A stretch of 64,000 nt of DNA from the NCBI GenBank assembly GCA_002007465.1, contig LNAC01000039.1, positions 3,309,159 through 3,373,158 on the forward strand, in the 5' to 3' direction. Shown piece by piece: positions 23,597-35,584 of the stretch (the first letter of the stretch is position 1; each line of letters opens with the position of its first letter). Both the position numbers and the translations under genes were made by a program. The stretch is from Ailurus styani (Eukaryota > Chordata > Mammalia > Carnivora > Ailuridae). The notes under the pieces were generated by a model. It was given only the letters and a program-made list of their open reading frames with translations. It was not told the DNA's origin and did no database searches.

Positions 23597-23629
23597 CTTA
23601 CCTAAATCCTTTTAAAAGATAACTATTTA

Positions 23630-23849
23630 GGGGAGCCTGGGTGGCTCAGCTGGTTAAGAGGCAGACTCTTGGTTCGGCTCAGGTCATGATCTCAGGGTAG
23701 TGAGATAGAGGAGCCCCCACCAGGCTCCATACTCAGTGCAGAGTCTGTTTATCCCTCTCCCTCCTCCTCTGCCCCTCCAACCCCCACCTCCCCTGCCATT
23801 TGTGCTTTCTCTCTAATAAATAAAATCTTTTTAAAATAAAAAAAAAAAA
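23630..23849 (+). repeat. CAN SINE, diverged
   Basis: Sense copy starting GGGGAGCCTGGGTGGCTCAG with A-tail at 23820-23849. The right arm of the 16-bp inverted repeat (23614-23629) abuts its 5' end, and no matching duplication follows its tail. Confidence 0.92.
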
Positions 23850-24039
23850 CAGCTTCTGGGGGGCTCAGTTGGTTAAGCATCTGCCTTCGTCTCAGGTCAT
23901 GAACCCAGGGTCCTGGGATCAAGCCCCACATTGCGCTCCCTGCTGAGCAGGGAGCTTCTCCCTCTCCCTCTGCCCCTCCCCTCTGCTCTTGCTCTTTCTG
24001 TCTCTCTTTCAAATAAGTAAATAAAATCTTTTTATAAAA
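23850..24039 (+). repeat. CAN SINE, diverged
   Basis: Second sense copy directly after the first; head 'ggggggctcagttggttaag', tail AATAAAATCTTTTTATAAAA. Confidence 0.92.
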
Positions 24040-24239
24040 AGGATTTAGATAATAATAAAGTTTCATATTTACCCATAAGTGCCATTTCTGGTGCTCTTAA
24101 TTCCTGTGTATTATTGGGTTCCATCTAATATTTATTTGCTGGAGGACTTCTTTTTAAGAATTTTGTAGTTCTGGTATTCTGGTGATGAATTCTTTCAGCT
24201 TTTCAATGTCACAAAAAGTGTTTTTGTTGTTGTTGTTTT

Positions 24240-24520
24240 GTTTTTATTTTTATTTATTTTGGTTTTGCATTTTGTTATGCATTTTTAATTTTAATTTTTA
24301 TTATGTTAGTGGCCATACAGTACATCATTAATTTTTGATGTAGTGTTCCATGATTCATTGCATGTGACACCCAGTGCTCCATGCAATACGTGCCCTTCTT
24401 AGTACCCATCACCAGGCTCACACATCCCCGCTCCCCCTCCCTTCTAAAACCCTCATTTGTTTCCCGGGATCCATAGTCTTTTATGGTTTGTCTCCCCCTC
24501 CGACTAACCCCCTCCCTTCA
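24240..24520 (-). repeat. carnivore L1 3' UTR
   Basis: Antisense: T-rich tail, then GTGGCCATACAGTACATCAT, 'tgatgtagtgttccatgattc' and 'ggatccatagtcttttatggtttgtctcc', all features of the carnivore L1 3' UTR. Confidence 0.85.
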
Positions 24521-24641
24521 TAAGTAGGCTCCATGCTTAGTGTGGAGCCCAACTCAGGGCTTGAACTCATGAACCTAAGATCAAGACCTGAGCTGAGAGC
24601 AAGAGTCACACATTTAACTGACTGAGCCACTCAGGTGCCCC
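24521..24641 (-). repeat. CAN SINE, partial
   Basis: Antisense head and part of the body, ending ACTGAGCCACTCAGGTGCCC. No A-tail of its own, so truncated against the L1 next to it. Confidence 0.85.
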
Positions 24642-24804
24642 AAAAGTTTGTATTTTTAAAGATGCTTTGGCTCAGGATAGAATTCTTTGTTGATAGTTTT
24701 GTTTTTTTCCATTGTTCTTTAAAGGTGTTGCTTCACTGTGTTCTGGCTTACATTGTTTCCAGTAAGAAGGTGCTGTCTTCCTTATCCTTATTTCTCTCTA
24801 TATA

Positions 24805-24996
24805 TATTTTAAAAGATTTTATTTGTTTATTTGAAAGAGAGAGAATAAGAGAGAGAGCATGAGAGGGGGGAGGGTCAGAGGGAGAAGCAGACTTCCCGCT
24901 GAGCAGGGAGCCTGATATGGGACTCGGTCCTGGCACCCCAGGATCATGACCTGAGCCGAAGGCAGTCACTTAACCTACTGAGCCACCCAGGCGCCC
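24805..24996 (-). repeat. CAN SINE
   Basis: Antisense copy; target duplication TATTTCTCTCTATAT (24789) and TATTTCTCTATATTT (24997). Confidence 0.95.
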
Positions 24997-25039
24997 TATT
25001 TCTCTATATTTAATGTATTTTTTTTCTCTGATTGCTTTT

Positions 25040-26330
25040 AGGATTTTTGTTTACCTTTAATTACCATTTTTAAGCAGTTTGATTATAATATGCCTTGGTG
25101 TTGTGCTTGGGCCTCATGGAGCAAATTAGATCTGTGGGTTTATAGTTTTCATCATGTTTGGAAGTATTTTGACCATTATTTCTTCAAGTTTTTTTAAATA
25201 TCCTCTCCTCTTCTCCCCTTTGGGTGCTGTAGTTACACATATATTAGGTTGCTTATTGCACCACAGCTCACTTACTCTCTCTTATGTTTTCTTACTTTTT
25301 CTTCCTCTCAGTGCTTCATTTTGGCTAGCTTCTATTGCAGTATCTTCAAGTTCACTGATATTTTTTTTCCTGCACTGTCTAACCTATTGTTATTCCCATC
25401 CAGAATATTATTCATCCCACATACTGTTTTTTATCTCTAAAAGTTCACCTTAAGCCTCTTTTACATTTTCCGTGTCTCTGATTGGGACAGTCTTTCTTCA
25501 TACTGCTTGAACACATGGAATACAGCACTAACTGTAATGTACTTCTAAATTGATCATCCGTGTCAATCCGTGTTTCTCTTGATTGATTTTTCTCCTCATT
25601 ATGGGCCACATTTTCCTTTTTCTTTGCATGCTTTCGTCATTTCTTATTGGATGTCCGACAATGTAAATTTTACCATGTTGAGTGCTGGAGATTTTTGTAT
25701 TTCTATAAATACTCTTGAGTTTTATTCCCATTCTTAGAAATGGTATGATTTTGGGGGGTATTGCCTCTAAGCTTTGTATGACAGGACAGAGCAGCATTTA
25801 GTCTTGGACTAATTTTTCTCACCAGTGAGGTCAATCCCTTTTCAGTACTCTACCCCATACCCCATGAATTATGAGGTTTTTCCATGTGACTGGTGGAGAC
25901 GGGCACCATTCCTAGCAATGTGTGAGTCCCAATGGTGGTTTTTTCTAGTACTTCCAGATATCTTTTTTGCCTGGCTTTCGGTAGTTTCTTCCCACACATG
26001 TCTGATCAGTACTTCACTGAGGACTCATTAGGGACCTTTCACAGATCCCTGAGCTTTCTTTTTACTGGGCAGCTTTCTTTTCTCTGGGACTCTGCCCTGG
26101 GAACTCTGCTTGCATTGTCCTCCCAGGACTCTTGTCCCTCTCAATTCAGGGAGGCTGCCAGGCGCTGCCTGGGTTCCCCCTTTCTGAGCACAGTCCTATA
26201 AACTTTCCCCAGGCGCTAAGCTGGGGCAATTGTAGAATTCACTGCACTTGTTTTCTATTCTCGGGGATAACCGTCCTTTGACCCTGGTGTCCAATGTCTA
26301 CACCAAGATATAATACCAGGTCTGGGGATT
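25040..26330 (-). repeat. old L1-type LINE fragment
   Basis: Antisense: 'tctgtgggtttatagttttcatca', 'ccattatttcttcaag', 'tctccttattatgggcc'-like and 'attatgaggtttttcc' phrases of an old L1M-type element. Related sequence recurs at 38.3-38.9 and 39.2-40.1 kb. Coding remnants not attempted. Confidence 0.6.
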
Positions 26331-26649
26331 AGGGAGGGCCACTCCAAAAGTTTGTCCAGCATAGTGGATTCAAGGAAGTTTGATTCAGAATGTGTTATTT
26401 GAATGATGGATTGTATACCATTAGAAAAGAAGGTAGAGTCATGAGCTCATAGTGACTCCTGTGCCTAGAATATTCTTCCTCCCTCTCTGCTTGGTGGCAC
26501 CCTGCTTATTCTTCCAAGGTGGTCTAGTGCCACTGTTAACTTCTGTAATGCTGCCTTTGAACCATGATAAAATGAATAGCTTCTTGCTCTGTGTATTATA
26601 TTTATACCTCTGTCCCTTCTTATCTTGAATCATAGTCTGGTTGTGTCTG

Positions 26650-26895
26650 TTGGCTGTGATAAGTCAAACACAATGTGGCTCTGAGGAAGTCCACAAGTTT
26701 TAACATCATTCAAGACCTCGACTCCTAGGTATACCTAGTACTGGCTGGAAATTCAGCAAATTATCTGAAATTATGAAGATCAGTTTCCTTTTCTGTAAAA
26801 GGGAGATAGAAATATCTGCTTTGTAATGTTACTGTGATTTGTATACATTGCCTAGTGAATTGCCTGGCTCCTATTCAGTATTCTGTAAATCTTAG
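26650..26895 (+). repeat. MIR, diverged
   Basis: Sense MIR core: CAGTTTCCTTTTCTGTAAAA, 'gggagatagaaatat', 'ttgcctggctcctattcag'. Confidence 0.6.
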
Positions 26896-26999
26896 TTCCT
26901 TTTTAAATGTATCTTTTGTGTTCAACACTCATCACTCATTTCAACATAACTATACAGTAGGAATTCATGAATGTGTATTGAAATGAATATGAAATGGTA

Positions 27000-27180
27000 A
27001 TATTTTTATCTTCTTGAGGAACCTCCATACTGTTTTCCAGAGTGGTTGCACCAGCTTGCAATCACACCAACAGTGTAACAGGGTTCCCCTTTCTCAGCAT
27101 TCTCACCAACATTTGTTGTTGACTTCTTAATTTTAGCCATTCTGACTGGTGAGTGGTGGTATCTCATTGGGCTAAAAGGA
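27000..27180 (-). repeat. old L1 3' fragment
   Basis: Antisense L1M sequence: GAACCTCCATACTGTTTTCC, 'agagtggttgcaccagcttgcaatcacaccaacagtgta', 'tttagccattctgactgg'. Confidence 0.8.
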
Positions 27181-27215
27181 AAACTCCGTTTAATTATCAA
27201 TCTTGAAAGTTTTCC

Positions 27216-27422
27216 TTTTTTTTTTTTAAAGATTTTATTTATTCATTTGACACAGAGAGAGAGATTACAAGTAGGCAGAGAGGCAGGCAGAGAGAGAGGA
27301 GAGAGGAGGAAGCAGGCTCCCCGCTGAGCAGAGAGCCTGATGCGGGCCTCGATCCCAGGACCCTGAGATCATGACCTGAGCCGAAAGCAGAGGCTTTAAC
27401 CCACTGAGCCACCCAGGCGCCC
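27216..27422 (-). repeat. CAN SINE
   Basis: Antisense, close to consensus, head ending CACCCAGGCGCCC. A second SINE follows after about 15 bp. Confidence 0.95.
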
Positions 27423-27438
27423 TTTTTTTGTGATTTTT

Positions 27439-27632
27439 AAAAAGATTTTATTTATTTATTTGACACAGAAGGAGATCAGATCGCAAGTAGGCAGAGAGAC
27501 AGAGAGAGAGAGAGGAGGAAGCAGGCTCCCTGCTGAGCAGAGAGCCTGATGCGGAGCTCGATCCCAGGACCCTGAGATCATGATCTGAGATGAAGGCAGA
27601 GGCTTTAACCCACTGAGCCACTCAGGCACCCC
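27439..27632 (-). repeat. CAN SINE
   Basis: Antisense; probable target duplication TTTTTTGTGATTTTT (27424) and ATTTTGTGATGTTTTT (27633). Confidence 0.95.
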
Positions 27633-29190
27633 ATTTTGTGATGTTTTTATCTGGTTTTAGTATCAGGGTAATGCTGGCCTCATAGACTGAATTTGGAAGT
27701 TATCCTTCCTTTCATATTTTTTGGAATAGTTTGAGAATTATAGGTATTAACTCATCTTTACATGTTTAGTAGAATTTGCTTGTGAAGCCATCTGGTCAGG
27801 GACTTTTGTTTGTTGGGAGTTTTTTTTAATTACTGATAACCTTTCTTTGATCAGTCTGTTCAAATTGTCTATTTCTTCCTGTTTCAGTTTTGGTAGTTCA
27901 TATGTTTCTAGGAATTTATCCTTTTCTTCTGGATTGGCCAATTTTTTGGCATATAGTGTTTTGTAATATTCTCTTATTATTGTTTATATTTCTGTGGCTT
28001 CAGTTTTTATTTTTCCTTTGTCATTTGTGATTTTATTTGAGTCCTTACTCTTTTTTTCTTCGTAGGTCTGGCTAGAGGTTTCTCAGTTTTATTGTTTTTT
28101 TTTCACAAAGAACCAGCTTTTAGTTTTTTTGATCTGTTCTTTTGTTTTTTAGTTTCTATATCATTTATTCCTACTCTAATCTTTATTATTTCCTTCCTTC
28201 TGCTGGTTTTAGTTTTTGTTTGTTCTTTTTATAGCTCCTTTAGATGTAAGGTTAGGTTGTTTGAGATTTTTCTTCTTGAGGTAGGCCTATGTCATTATAA
28301 ATTTTCCTCTTATGACCACTTTTGCTGCGTCTTAAAGGTTTTGGACCATTGTATTTTCATTTTTATTTGCTTCCATGTACTTTTTATTTCTTCTTTTATT
28401 TCCTGGTTTACCCATTCATTGTTTAGTAGCAGGTTATTTCACCTCCATGTATTTGTGGTCTTTCCAGATTTTTTCTTGTTGTTGACTTGTAGTTTTATAG
28501 CCTTATGGTCCAAAAAGATTCATGGCATGACTTCAATCTTCTTGAATTCGTTGAGGCTTGTTTTGAGCTAAAGTGTAATCTGTTTTGGAGAATGTTCCAT
28601 GTGCACTAGAAAAGAATGTATATTCTACTATTTTAGAATGGACTCTTATGAATATATCTGTTAAATCTGTCTGGTCCAGTGTGTCAGTCAAAGCGGTTGT
28701 TTCCTTTCCAAAGAGATTGTTGATTTTTTGTTTAGATGATCTATCCGTTGGTGTTAAGTGTGGTGTTAAGGTCCCCTACTGTTACTGTATTGTTATCAAT
28801 TAGCCTTTATTTTTGTTATTGTTATTATGTTTATTATTAACTGTTTTATGTATTTGGGTTCTCCTCTGTTGGGTGCATAAATATTTACAATCATTATATC
28901 TTGTTGGAGTGTCTCCTTTATTAGTATATAGTGTCCTTCTTTGTCTCTTGTTACAGTCTTTGTTTTAAAGCCTATTTTGTGCAATATAAGTATTTTTACT
29001 CTGGCCTTCTTTTGCCATCCATTTGCATGATTGATGTTTCTCCATCCCCTCACTTTCAATCTGCAAGTATCTTTTGGTCTGAAATGAGTCTTTTGTAGAC
29101 AACGTATAGATGGATCTTGTTTCTTTAATCCATTCCATCACCCCATGTCTTTTGATTGGAGTATTTAATCCATTTACATTCAAGGTAATT
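27633..29190 (-). repeat. L1 ORF2 N-terminal part, broken
   Basis: Antisense L1 covering the endonuclease domain and linker of ORF2. Minus-strand pieces read MNVNGLNTPIKRH near 29183, KIGFKTKTVTRDKEGHYI and IVNIYAPN near 28.9 kb, and [20 protein letters not shown] near 27.9 kb. The pieces fall in different frames, so it is a dead copy. It starts almost exactly at the ORF2 start and lacks ORF1 upstream. Confidence 0.9.
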
Positions 29191-29901
29191 TATTGATAGA
29201 TATGTATTTATTGTCAATTTATTATTTGTTTTGTGATTGTTTCTAAAGACGTTCTCTGATCCTTGTCTTTCTTTCATGTTTTGCTGAATTGTGTAGTGAT
29301 ATGTTTGGATTTCTTTATCTTTATTCTTTGCATATTTATTAGTGGTTTTTGATATATGGTTACCATTATGTTTTTGTATATAACCTCTTCTGCGATGCTT
29401 GGATTTTTAAGGAAAAAAAATCTCTATACCCATGTACATGCACAAAGTATTTAGATCCTTATAATTACTTTAAAAATCCTCTTTGCATTTATTTCATCTG
29501 TAAGTATTATTATAGTTATTCACTATGGAGAATGTAGAAGTCCTTATTACCAGTCTTGAAAAATGAATGTGCCATAATTTCAGTACTCTCTCTTATATGA
29601 CCAAGTGCTCATTTAATTCTGTTTAGAGATCATTAAAAAGTTGTAGGCAAGAACTTCTGCTGAATTTTTAAATAGTATTTAGTAAACAATGACAAATGTT
29701 GATATAAATGTATTATAAAATCTTTATGTCTGAGAAAAACAATATTAAACAACTAGTATGAAAAAAATGGTAGCTAAGTAACATTTCAGGAGATGGATCT
29801 ATTGCATTGATAATTAGCATAATATTTGAATTGCAAAAAACTCTTCAATTTAATGAGTACAGTTCTTTTTCACTTAAGTGTCCTATAAAAACCTAAAGGT
29901 T

Positions 29902-30103
29902 GGGCGCCTGGGTGGCTCAGTGGGTTAGAGCCTCTGCCTTTGGCTCACGTCATGATCCCAGGGTCCTGGGATCGAGGCCCGAGTCGGGCTCTCTGCTCAG
30001 CGGAGAGCCTGCCTCCTCCTCTCTCTCTGCCTGCCTCTCTGCCTACTTGTGATCTCTCTCTCTCTGTCAATAAATAAATAAATAAATAAATAAATAATAA
30101 AAA
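29902..30103 (+). repeat. CAN SINE, young
   Basis: Sense, near consensus, tail (AAAT)n. Exact 17-bp target duplication ATAAAAACCTAAAGGTT at 29885 and 30104. Confidence 0.97.
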
Positions 30104-30534
30104 ATAAAAACCTAAAGGTTTTCAAGCCAAATGAATTTTGTTTAGAATTCTGTTTAGAAAATACTTCTCAGAGCATAAAGTTTGGATTATATGTCCTTAT
30201 AAAGACAGAATGTTTTTAAGGTTAACCCTTTAAAAAATTAACTCTTGAAGACTGAAAGGTGTTATTTGATTTTAACTTTGCTGGTGAGTGGAAACTTTCA
30301 GTCAAGAATATTACAAGTGGGCCTTTTTACATCTTTCATTGTCATGAACCTACTGAAAAGTACACATTTGTTAAGTTACATCTCAGAGCTTTATATGTCC
30401 ATAACAAAGATATTATTCTGTAAGTGAGACCAAAAGCTTACCTTAATATAAACTTTCATTAGTGTAATATCTCAGTGTTAATTCTATAACATTATGTTCT
30501 TTGATATTCACTTTGGCATTTCTCCCAATAAATT

Positions 30535-31045
30535 TTAAAAGAACGTATTGAGGTATAATTGATATACAATAAATGGCACATATTTAAAGGGTACAATTTA
30601 TAAAATATTGGCATGTGTATATATCTGGGAAATCACCACCACGGTCAGTAGAGTGAATATTTCCACCACACTCCGAACTTTTCTCTTTCCCTGTTTTCAT
30701 CTCTCCCAGTAATCGTTGTCCTGCTAACCCCTTCTCTAGGCAACCACTAATTTGCTTTCTGTTACTGTAGCGTTAGTTTGCTTTTTTTTTAGAGTTTTAT
30801 AAAAATGAAATCACACAGTATATACCCTTTTTTTTTTTTTTTGGTCTGGCCCCTTACTCTGCATAATTATTTTGAAATGCATCTCTTGTTGTGTGTATGG
30901 CTTCTACTTTTTATTGCTAAGTACTATTTCATTGTACAGAAAAGCCACAGTTTGCTTATCCACTCATGTAATGATGGACGTTTGGATTGCTTCCAGTTTT
31001 TGGCTATTACAAATAAAGCTGCTGTTAACATCGAGTGTATTTAAA
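30535..31045 (-). repeat. old L1 3' fragment
   Basis: Antisense: 'ttgaggtataattgatatac', 'gtatatatctgggaaatcacc', 'actaatttgctttctgttact', 'ttgctattacaaataaagctgctgtt'-type sequence of an L1M 3' UTR. Confidence 0.75.
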
Positions 31046-31061
31046 TTATCTTATTTTTTGG

Positions 31062-31164
31062 GACACCTGGCTGGCTCAGTTAATGGAGCATGTGCGTTTT
31101 GATCTTGGGGTCATGAGTTCAAGCCCCATGTTGGGCGTGGAGTCTACTTAAAAAATAAGTAAAA
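31062..31164 (+). repeat. older short CAN SINE
   Basis: Sense: GGGACACCTGGCTGGCTCAG, 'ggtcatgagttcaagcccc', GTGGAGTCTACTTAAAAAAT. Confidence 0.85.
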
Positions 31165-31757
31165 TAAGATTATTTTATTTTTGAATCTTCCTACTAATTA
31201 GCAATCATGGCTGTCAACTCTTATCATACAGCAGTGTTTTTATGCACCTTCCCCAACAACTTAATAATTAGGGAAAATTATGAAAACACCTAACTTAATA
31301 ACCCATTTCCTGCTCATTTGAAGTTATTGATTTTAGGAAAGGAAAGATCTCATTTTGAATTTGAAAATTCCAACAGCCTGGCCAACATTATCTTACCTTT
31401 ATAATATCCCTAATATATTAATAATATAAATATATTAAATATAACTGAGTTAAAGCCTCTTGTCCTTAATTAACCAAAGAGCTTTGCAAATATATTATAC
31501 ACTATAATGATGTTATGATGAATATTTTTCTAAAGAGGATAAATGTTTCCTAATGATCATATTTTGTTTCCATCAGTAAATGTGGCAGTTGAGGTCTATC
31601 TCAGTCATCAGATTTTCTCTAAACAAGGAAATATAGAAAGGAAACTCTAAAGCATATTTAAAAGGATATTGAGACACAACCTAATTCATGGGTTTTCTTA
31701 TTGAGAAAACTTTTTACTGTTTCCATTTTTATACTCTTTTTTAAAAAACTCATTACT

Positions 31758-31969
31758 GGGCGCCTGGGTGGCTCAGTGGGTTAAAGCCTCTGCCTTCGGC
31801 TCAGGTCATGATCTCAGGGTCCTGGGATCGAGGCCCGCATCGGGCTCTCTGCTCAGCAGGGAGCCTGCTTCCTCCTCTCTCTCTCTCTGCCTTACTCTCT
31901 GCCTACTTGCGATCTCTCTCTCTCTGTATGTTAAATAAATAAATAAAATATTAAAAAAAATAAAAAAAT
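31758..31969 (+). repeat. CAN SINE, young
   Basis: Sense, near consensus. Exact 15-bp target duplication AAAAAACTCATTACT at 31743 and 31970. About 865 bp upstream of the 59-bp AFG1L exon. Confidence 0.97.
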
Positions 31970-32833
31970 AAAAAACTCATTACTTTAGATTTTACTTTTA
32001 AAAGGAATGCTTTATATGCAATAACATTTCAATCTCTTGAATAAAATTCCACGTCTTCTTTTTATAGAAAGAAAGAATAAAGAAAAATATGCAAAGCTTA
32101 AAATTTGCTACACCTTTCCACTTATTTGCTCTTGACAGTGTATATTCATGTGTGTGGATATGTCTGAACATACATGCACTGTTACACATGTATTTATAAA
32201 ACCACCATTCTAAAGCAAAAAATACTAGCTATTTATTATTTTATAACTATATTAAATATATAGTCTTTTGAGAATGGGATTTTAATTTTTAGGTAATTTC
32301 TCTTAAAGTAAAGTGGACTTAGTGTCATTTACCTTAATGTTAAATATGTAATCTTGATAAAAATAAATGCACAGTTCTGTCTTTTGATGTGTTTTCTTAA
32401 AAGGGTAATCTTGTTACACATTTTTAATTCTGTGCTGAGAATTTTTACTATAGATTGAGATAAAGGGCAATATAATTCCTTTCCCAGTAAAATTCTATAT
32501 GTTTAAATATTAAATACTTTAAAAAATATCTGATGTTGAGTTACTGACTTAGGATTATTTGTGATATCTTCCAAATCCTTTTATTGGTTTTTACTAAGTT
32601 TAAAGCCAATTTGATTGAATGTCTTTTGATTTTCTTTCATAATTTTGTCAACTCTTCCTCTTAGTAAGAATACAATGAATTTTGTGTAGTACCAGAATAG
32701 AAATCAATTTTGGTTATTTTTCTTTTGCGTGTTTATCTTTTTTATAAATAGAAAGCTTTATTTTCCAGGCTGAGATATGAGCTAACATTAGATTTAGGCT
32801 AAGTAAAAAGCTAATAGCAGTTTTTTCTTTCAG

Positions 32834-32892
32834 ATCTCTATAAAAATGGACTCCAAAGAGCTAACTTCGTACCATTCATTGCTGTCCTAAAG
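32834..32892 (+). CDS. AFG1L: AFG1L internal exon (after sensor 1)
   Basis: Fourth and last AFG1L exon found here, only 59 bp. It follows a strong pyrimidine tract ending TTTCTTTCAG (32833) and is followed by GTAAGG (32893). Its first two bases complete the Asp codon begun in the exon at 11565, giving PPE-DLYKNGLQRANFVPFIAVLK and ending in phase 0. This is the conserved stretch that follows sensor 1 in AFG1 proteins. The next expected exon (beginning near EYCNTVQLD in mammals) was looked for by eye to the right edge and not found, so the following intron probably exceeds 31 kb. Confidence 0.95.
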
Positions 32893-33456
32893 GTAAGGAA
32901 AATCACTTACTTGTGTTCACTGATTAATATCATATTGATTGATAATTAAGGGCTTTTATAGCATTGCCATGGCCTTACATTCAAGCAAAATTCATTTTGA
33001 TATTACATAGTTACAGTCAAAGACATTAAAGAAGAAAAGAATGTTTTTTTATATAGTATTCATCAACGTGTACACAGGAGAAATTATAAAATATAATCTA
33101 AATTATTGTCTAACTGAAACATTTGATAGTTTGCATTTATAAATTTTAATTTGAGGTTTGCTCATAAATATTATAGTGGAATGTTTAACCTTATACATTG
33201 ATTTCTCAAAAAAATGTGTAATGTTCTGTTTCTTTCAAGTTAATGGTCTTTAACATGTTTTCTCAGCTATTAAAGTTGCTATTCTAGAGTAGCATTATTA
33301 CAAAAATATTCTAATTATTTAAATGTGATTGCCATCAAGTTATCATGAAATTATGTCAAGTTGAGGCACATAAATAGTTTAAATATTTGTGTGTATCATC
33401 ACTGCATAGAGTTTGAAATAGTCTTCATTACAATCTGATTAAGAATAAAGTAACCT

Positions 33457-33659
33457 GGGCGCCTGGGTGGCTCAGTGGGTTAAAGCCACTGCCTTCGGCT
33501 CAGGTCATGATCCCAGGGTGGGATCGAGGCCCACATCGGGCTCCTCTCTGCTCAGCAGGGAGCCTGCTTCCTCTTCTCTCCTCTCTCTCTGCCTGCCTCT
33601 CTGCCTACTTGTAATCTCTCTTTCTGTGTGAAATGAATAAATAAAATCTTTAAAAAAAA
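33457..33659 (+). repeat. CAN SINE, young
   Basis: Sense; exact 13-bp target duplication AATAAAGTAACCT at 33444 and 33660. Confidence 0.97.
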
Positions 33660-33714
33660 AATAAAGTAACCTCCTTTTTCACTGTTAATTTAAATATTTT
33701 TTTACACAATTACT

Positions 33715-33850
33715 CAATAATTCTATATTCTACCAATATTTATTGAGAACCTACTATGTGCAAAGTGCTACATTAGGCGTGATGAGTAATGCAACCACAA
33801 AATAGGCTATGTTTCTTGCTTATAAGTCATTTATAATCTAGTTGGGCATA
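33715..33850 (-). repeat. L2 LINE 3' end
   Basis: Antisense L2: TATTTATTGAGAACCTACTATGTGC and 'agtcatttataatctagttggg'. Confidence 0.65.
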
Positions 33851-34057
33851 CAGTACATACATAAATATCTATAACACAAAGCAAAATAAAGTACCAAAAA
33901 CATACCAAAAAGAAGCATATGTGCCAAAATATAATTCCCATAATTCTTAGATACATAATTTTTCTCAGTCTATAACAATATGACTGAAGAAGGGCTAAAG
34001 TTGTATTATTTTTTAAAACCTAAAAACCTCAAAAATTCTTATGAAGAAGAAGTAATA

Positions 34058-34262
34058 GGGTGCCTGGGTGGCCTACTGGGTCGAGTGTGGACTCTTGATT
34101 TTGGCTCAGGCCATGATCTGAGGGTTCTGGGATTGAGAGCCCCCCCCCCCCAGCTCTGAACTCAGCAGGAAGTTGGAGATACTCTCCCTCTCCTTCTGCC
34201 CCTCCCCCCAGCTCACACGTGCATGTTCTCTCTTTCTCTCTCAAATAAATATTTAAAAAAAA
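34058..34262 (+). repeat. CAN SINE, diverged
   Basis: Sense copy with head GGGTGCCTGGGTGGCCTACT, a 12-C run near 34140 and tail CAAATAAATATTTAAAAAAA. Confidence 0.9.
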
Positions 34263-35221
34263 GAATATTTTTTCTTCACATATTCTAAAGATATAATCAA
34301 ACAATATTTTTGAAGATGTTGTTGGTTTCAAACTTTATTCCCTGTGCTATACTTAGGAGAATTAAAACATGTATTTCCTTGACCAATTTCAAGTTCCCAG
34401 AGATTTTTAATTTCTGTGAGATATTTATAGATGTAAGGGAAAGTACTCTTTGAAGATTTATGCTGTTAGTATTTTTTTCCCTTTACATTCATGTTTTACA
34501 TTTGGGGAGAAGGTAAATCTGCAGTGTTTCCTCTATGCTGGGAATCCAAAGGGATTTGGTATATGTAGATATCAAAATATAAATAGGGAAGCTGAGAAAA
34601 ATGGGTGCTAAAAATAGTATCTTCCTGTAGCAGAAAATATACAAAATATAAAGAGTGAAGGCTCATGTAATGAAACAAATTAAAGGTTCTCAGGGAAATT
34701 TGTAGGTACATTTTTTATTTTAACCACAAACCTTATTTTTTGGCCAGTAATTTTTTGTACTTTAATATATAATAGCATTATTAATAAGCCACTAAATTGG
34801 CCAGATTTAATTTTTTTCCCCTTTCACCCTTAATTTTTTTTTTTTTGTAGGGGAAGGAACACCAAATAGATAAATAATCCAAATTTGAAATTGAATAAGA
34901 ACTGAGATAAATTTGAAATTGAACATAAAATTCTTAGGGAATTAAATACCATATTAGATGAGAAAATATTTAAAATGTCTCATTTATTCAAAAGACTTTT
35001 CACATGTAACAAAACAGACCGATAAATATATGCTGTGGCTCGTTTCCCTGGAACTTTTTTGGTGGGCATATGAAGTTTCCCTTGTAAGGAAAGGTTGTTT
35101 CATATTTATTTAAACGATATTTTGCCTATTCACATATGTTAGCATTACTCTTGTGTATTGGCCCAGCTGAGAGAGATATATCGCAGAAGTCAATCGCAAA
35201 ACAAATAGAGAATCTTGGTTT

Positions 35222-35360
35222 AATCCCAGGGTCCTGGGATAGAGTCCCATATCGGGCTCCCTGCTCAGCGGGAAGCCTGCTTCTTTCTCCCTCTGCTTCC
35301 TGCTCCCCGTGTTTGTGTTCTCTCTCTCTCACAAATAAATAAAATCTTTTAAAAAAAGAG
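35222..35360 (+). repeat. CAN SINE, 5'-truncated
   Basis: Begins inside the head (AATCCCAGGGTCCTGGGATA) and keeps the body and A-tail. Confidence 0.92.
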
Positions 35361-35584
35361 ATTAACCAAATAGAAATTTATTTGGACAAAAAGTACAGTG
35401 TAAAAACCATTTTTTCTTTTATGTTCTCCTCTATAAACCAAGTGATAACAAGTCTAATTCACTACAAGAACTTGTGATTTATTGCTTGGAGTATTGCAAA
35501 AAATACCCCAAGAGCTTATATAAGCTCTTAGTAAACAATAATATTGTTATAAGGTAGTAGAAATTAGGAGGAGGACTAATATGC

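Larger units (their letters stand above)
11665..32833 (+). other. AFG1L: AFG1L intron (about 21.2 kb)
   Basis: Phase 1 intron between the sensor-1 exon and the 59-bp exon. It is heavily loaded with L1 fragments and CAN SINEs (21-31 kb), one LTR, and a possible orphan exon at 16522. Stretches where I see no clear repeat are 12916-13595, 13791-14450, 14668-15139, 15976-16520, 16620-18255, 19536-21040, 29191-29884, 30121-30534, 31165-31742 and 31985-32830. Confidence 0.85.

Noticed and set aside
28092..28571. Longest open frame in the window (159 codons, + strand)
   Set aside because: It is the reverse strand of an antisense L1 ORF2 fragment; its F/S/L-rich translation is the typical complement of A-rich LINE coding sequence.
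28796..29183. Minus-strand frames that look like a real enzyme (endonuclease-like)
   Set aside because: They are L1 ORF2 endonuclease remnants in two different frames, not a host gene.
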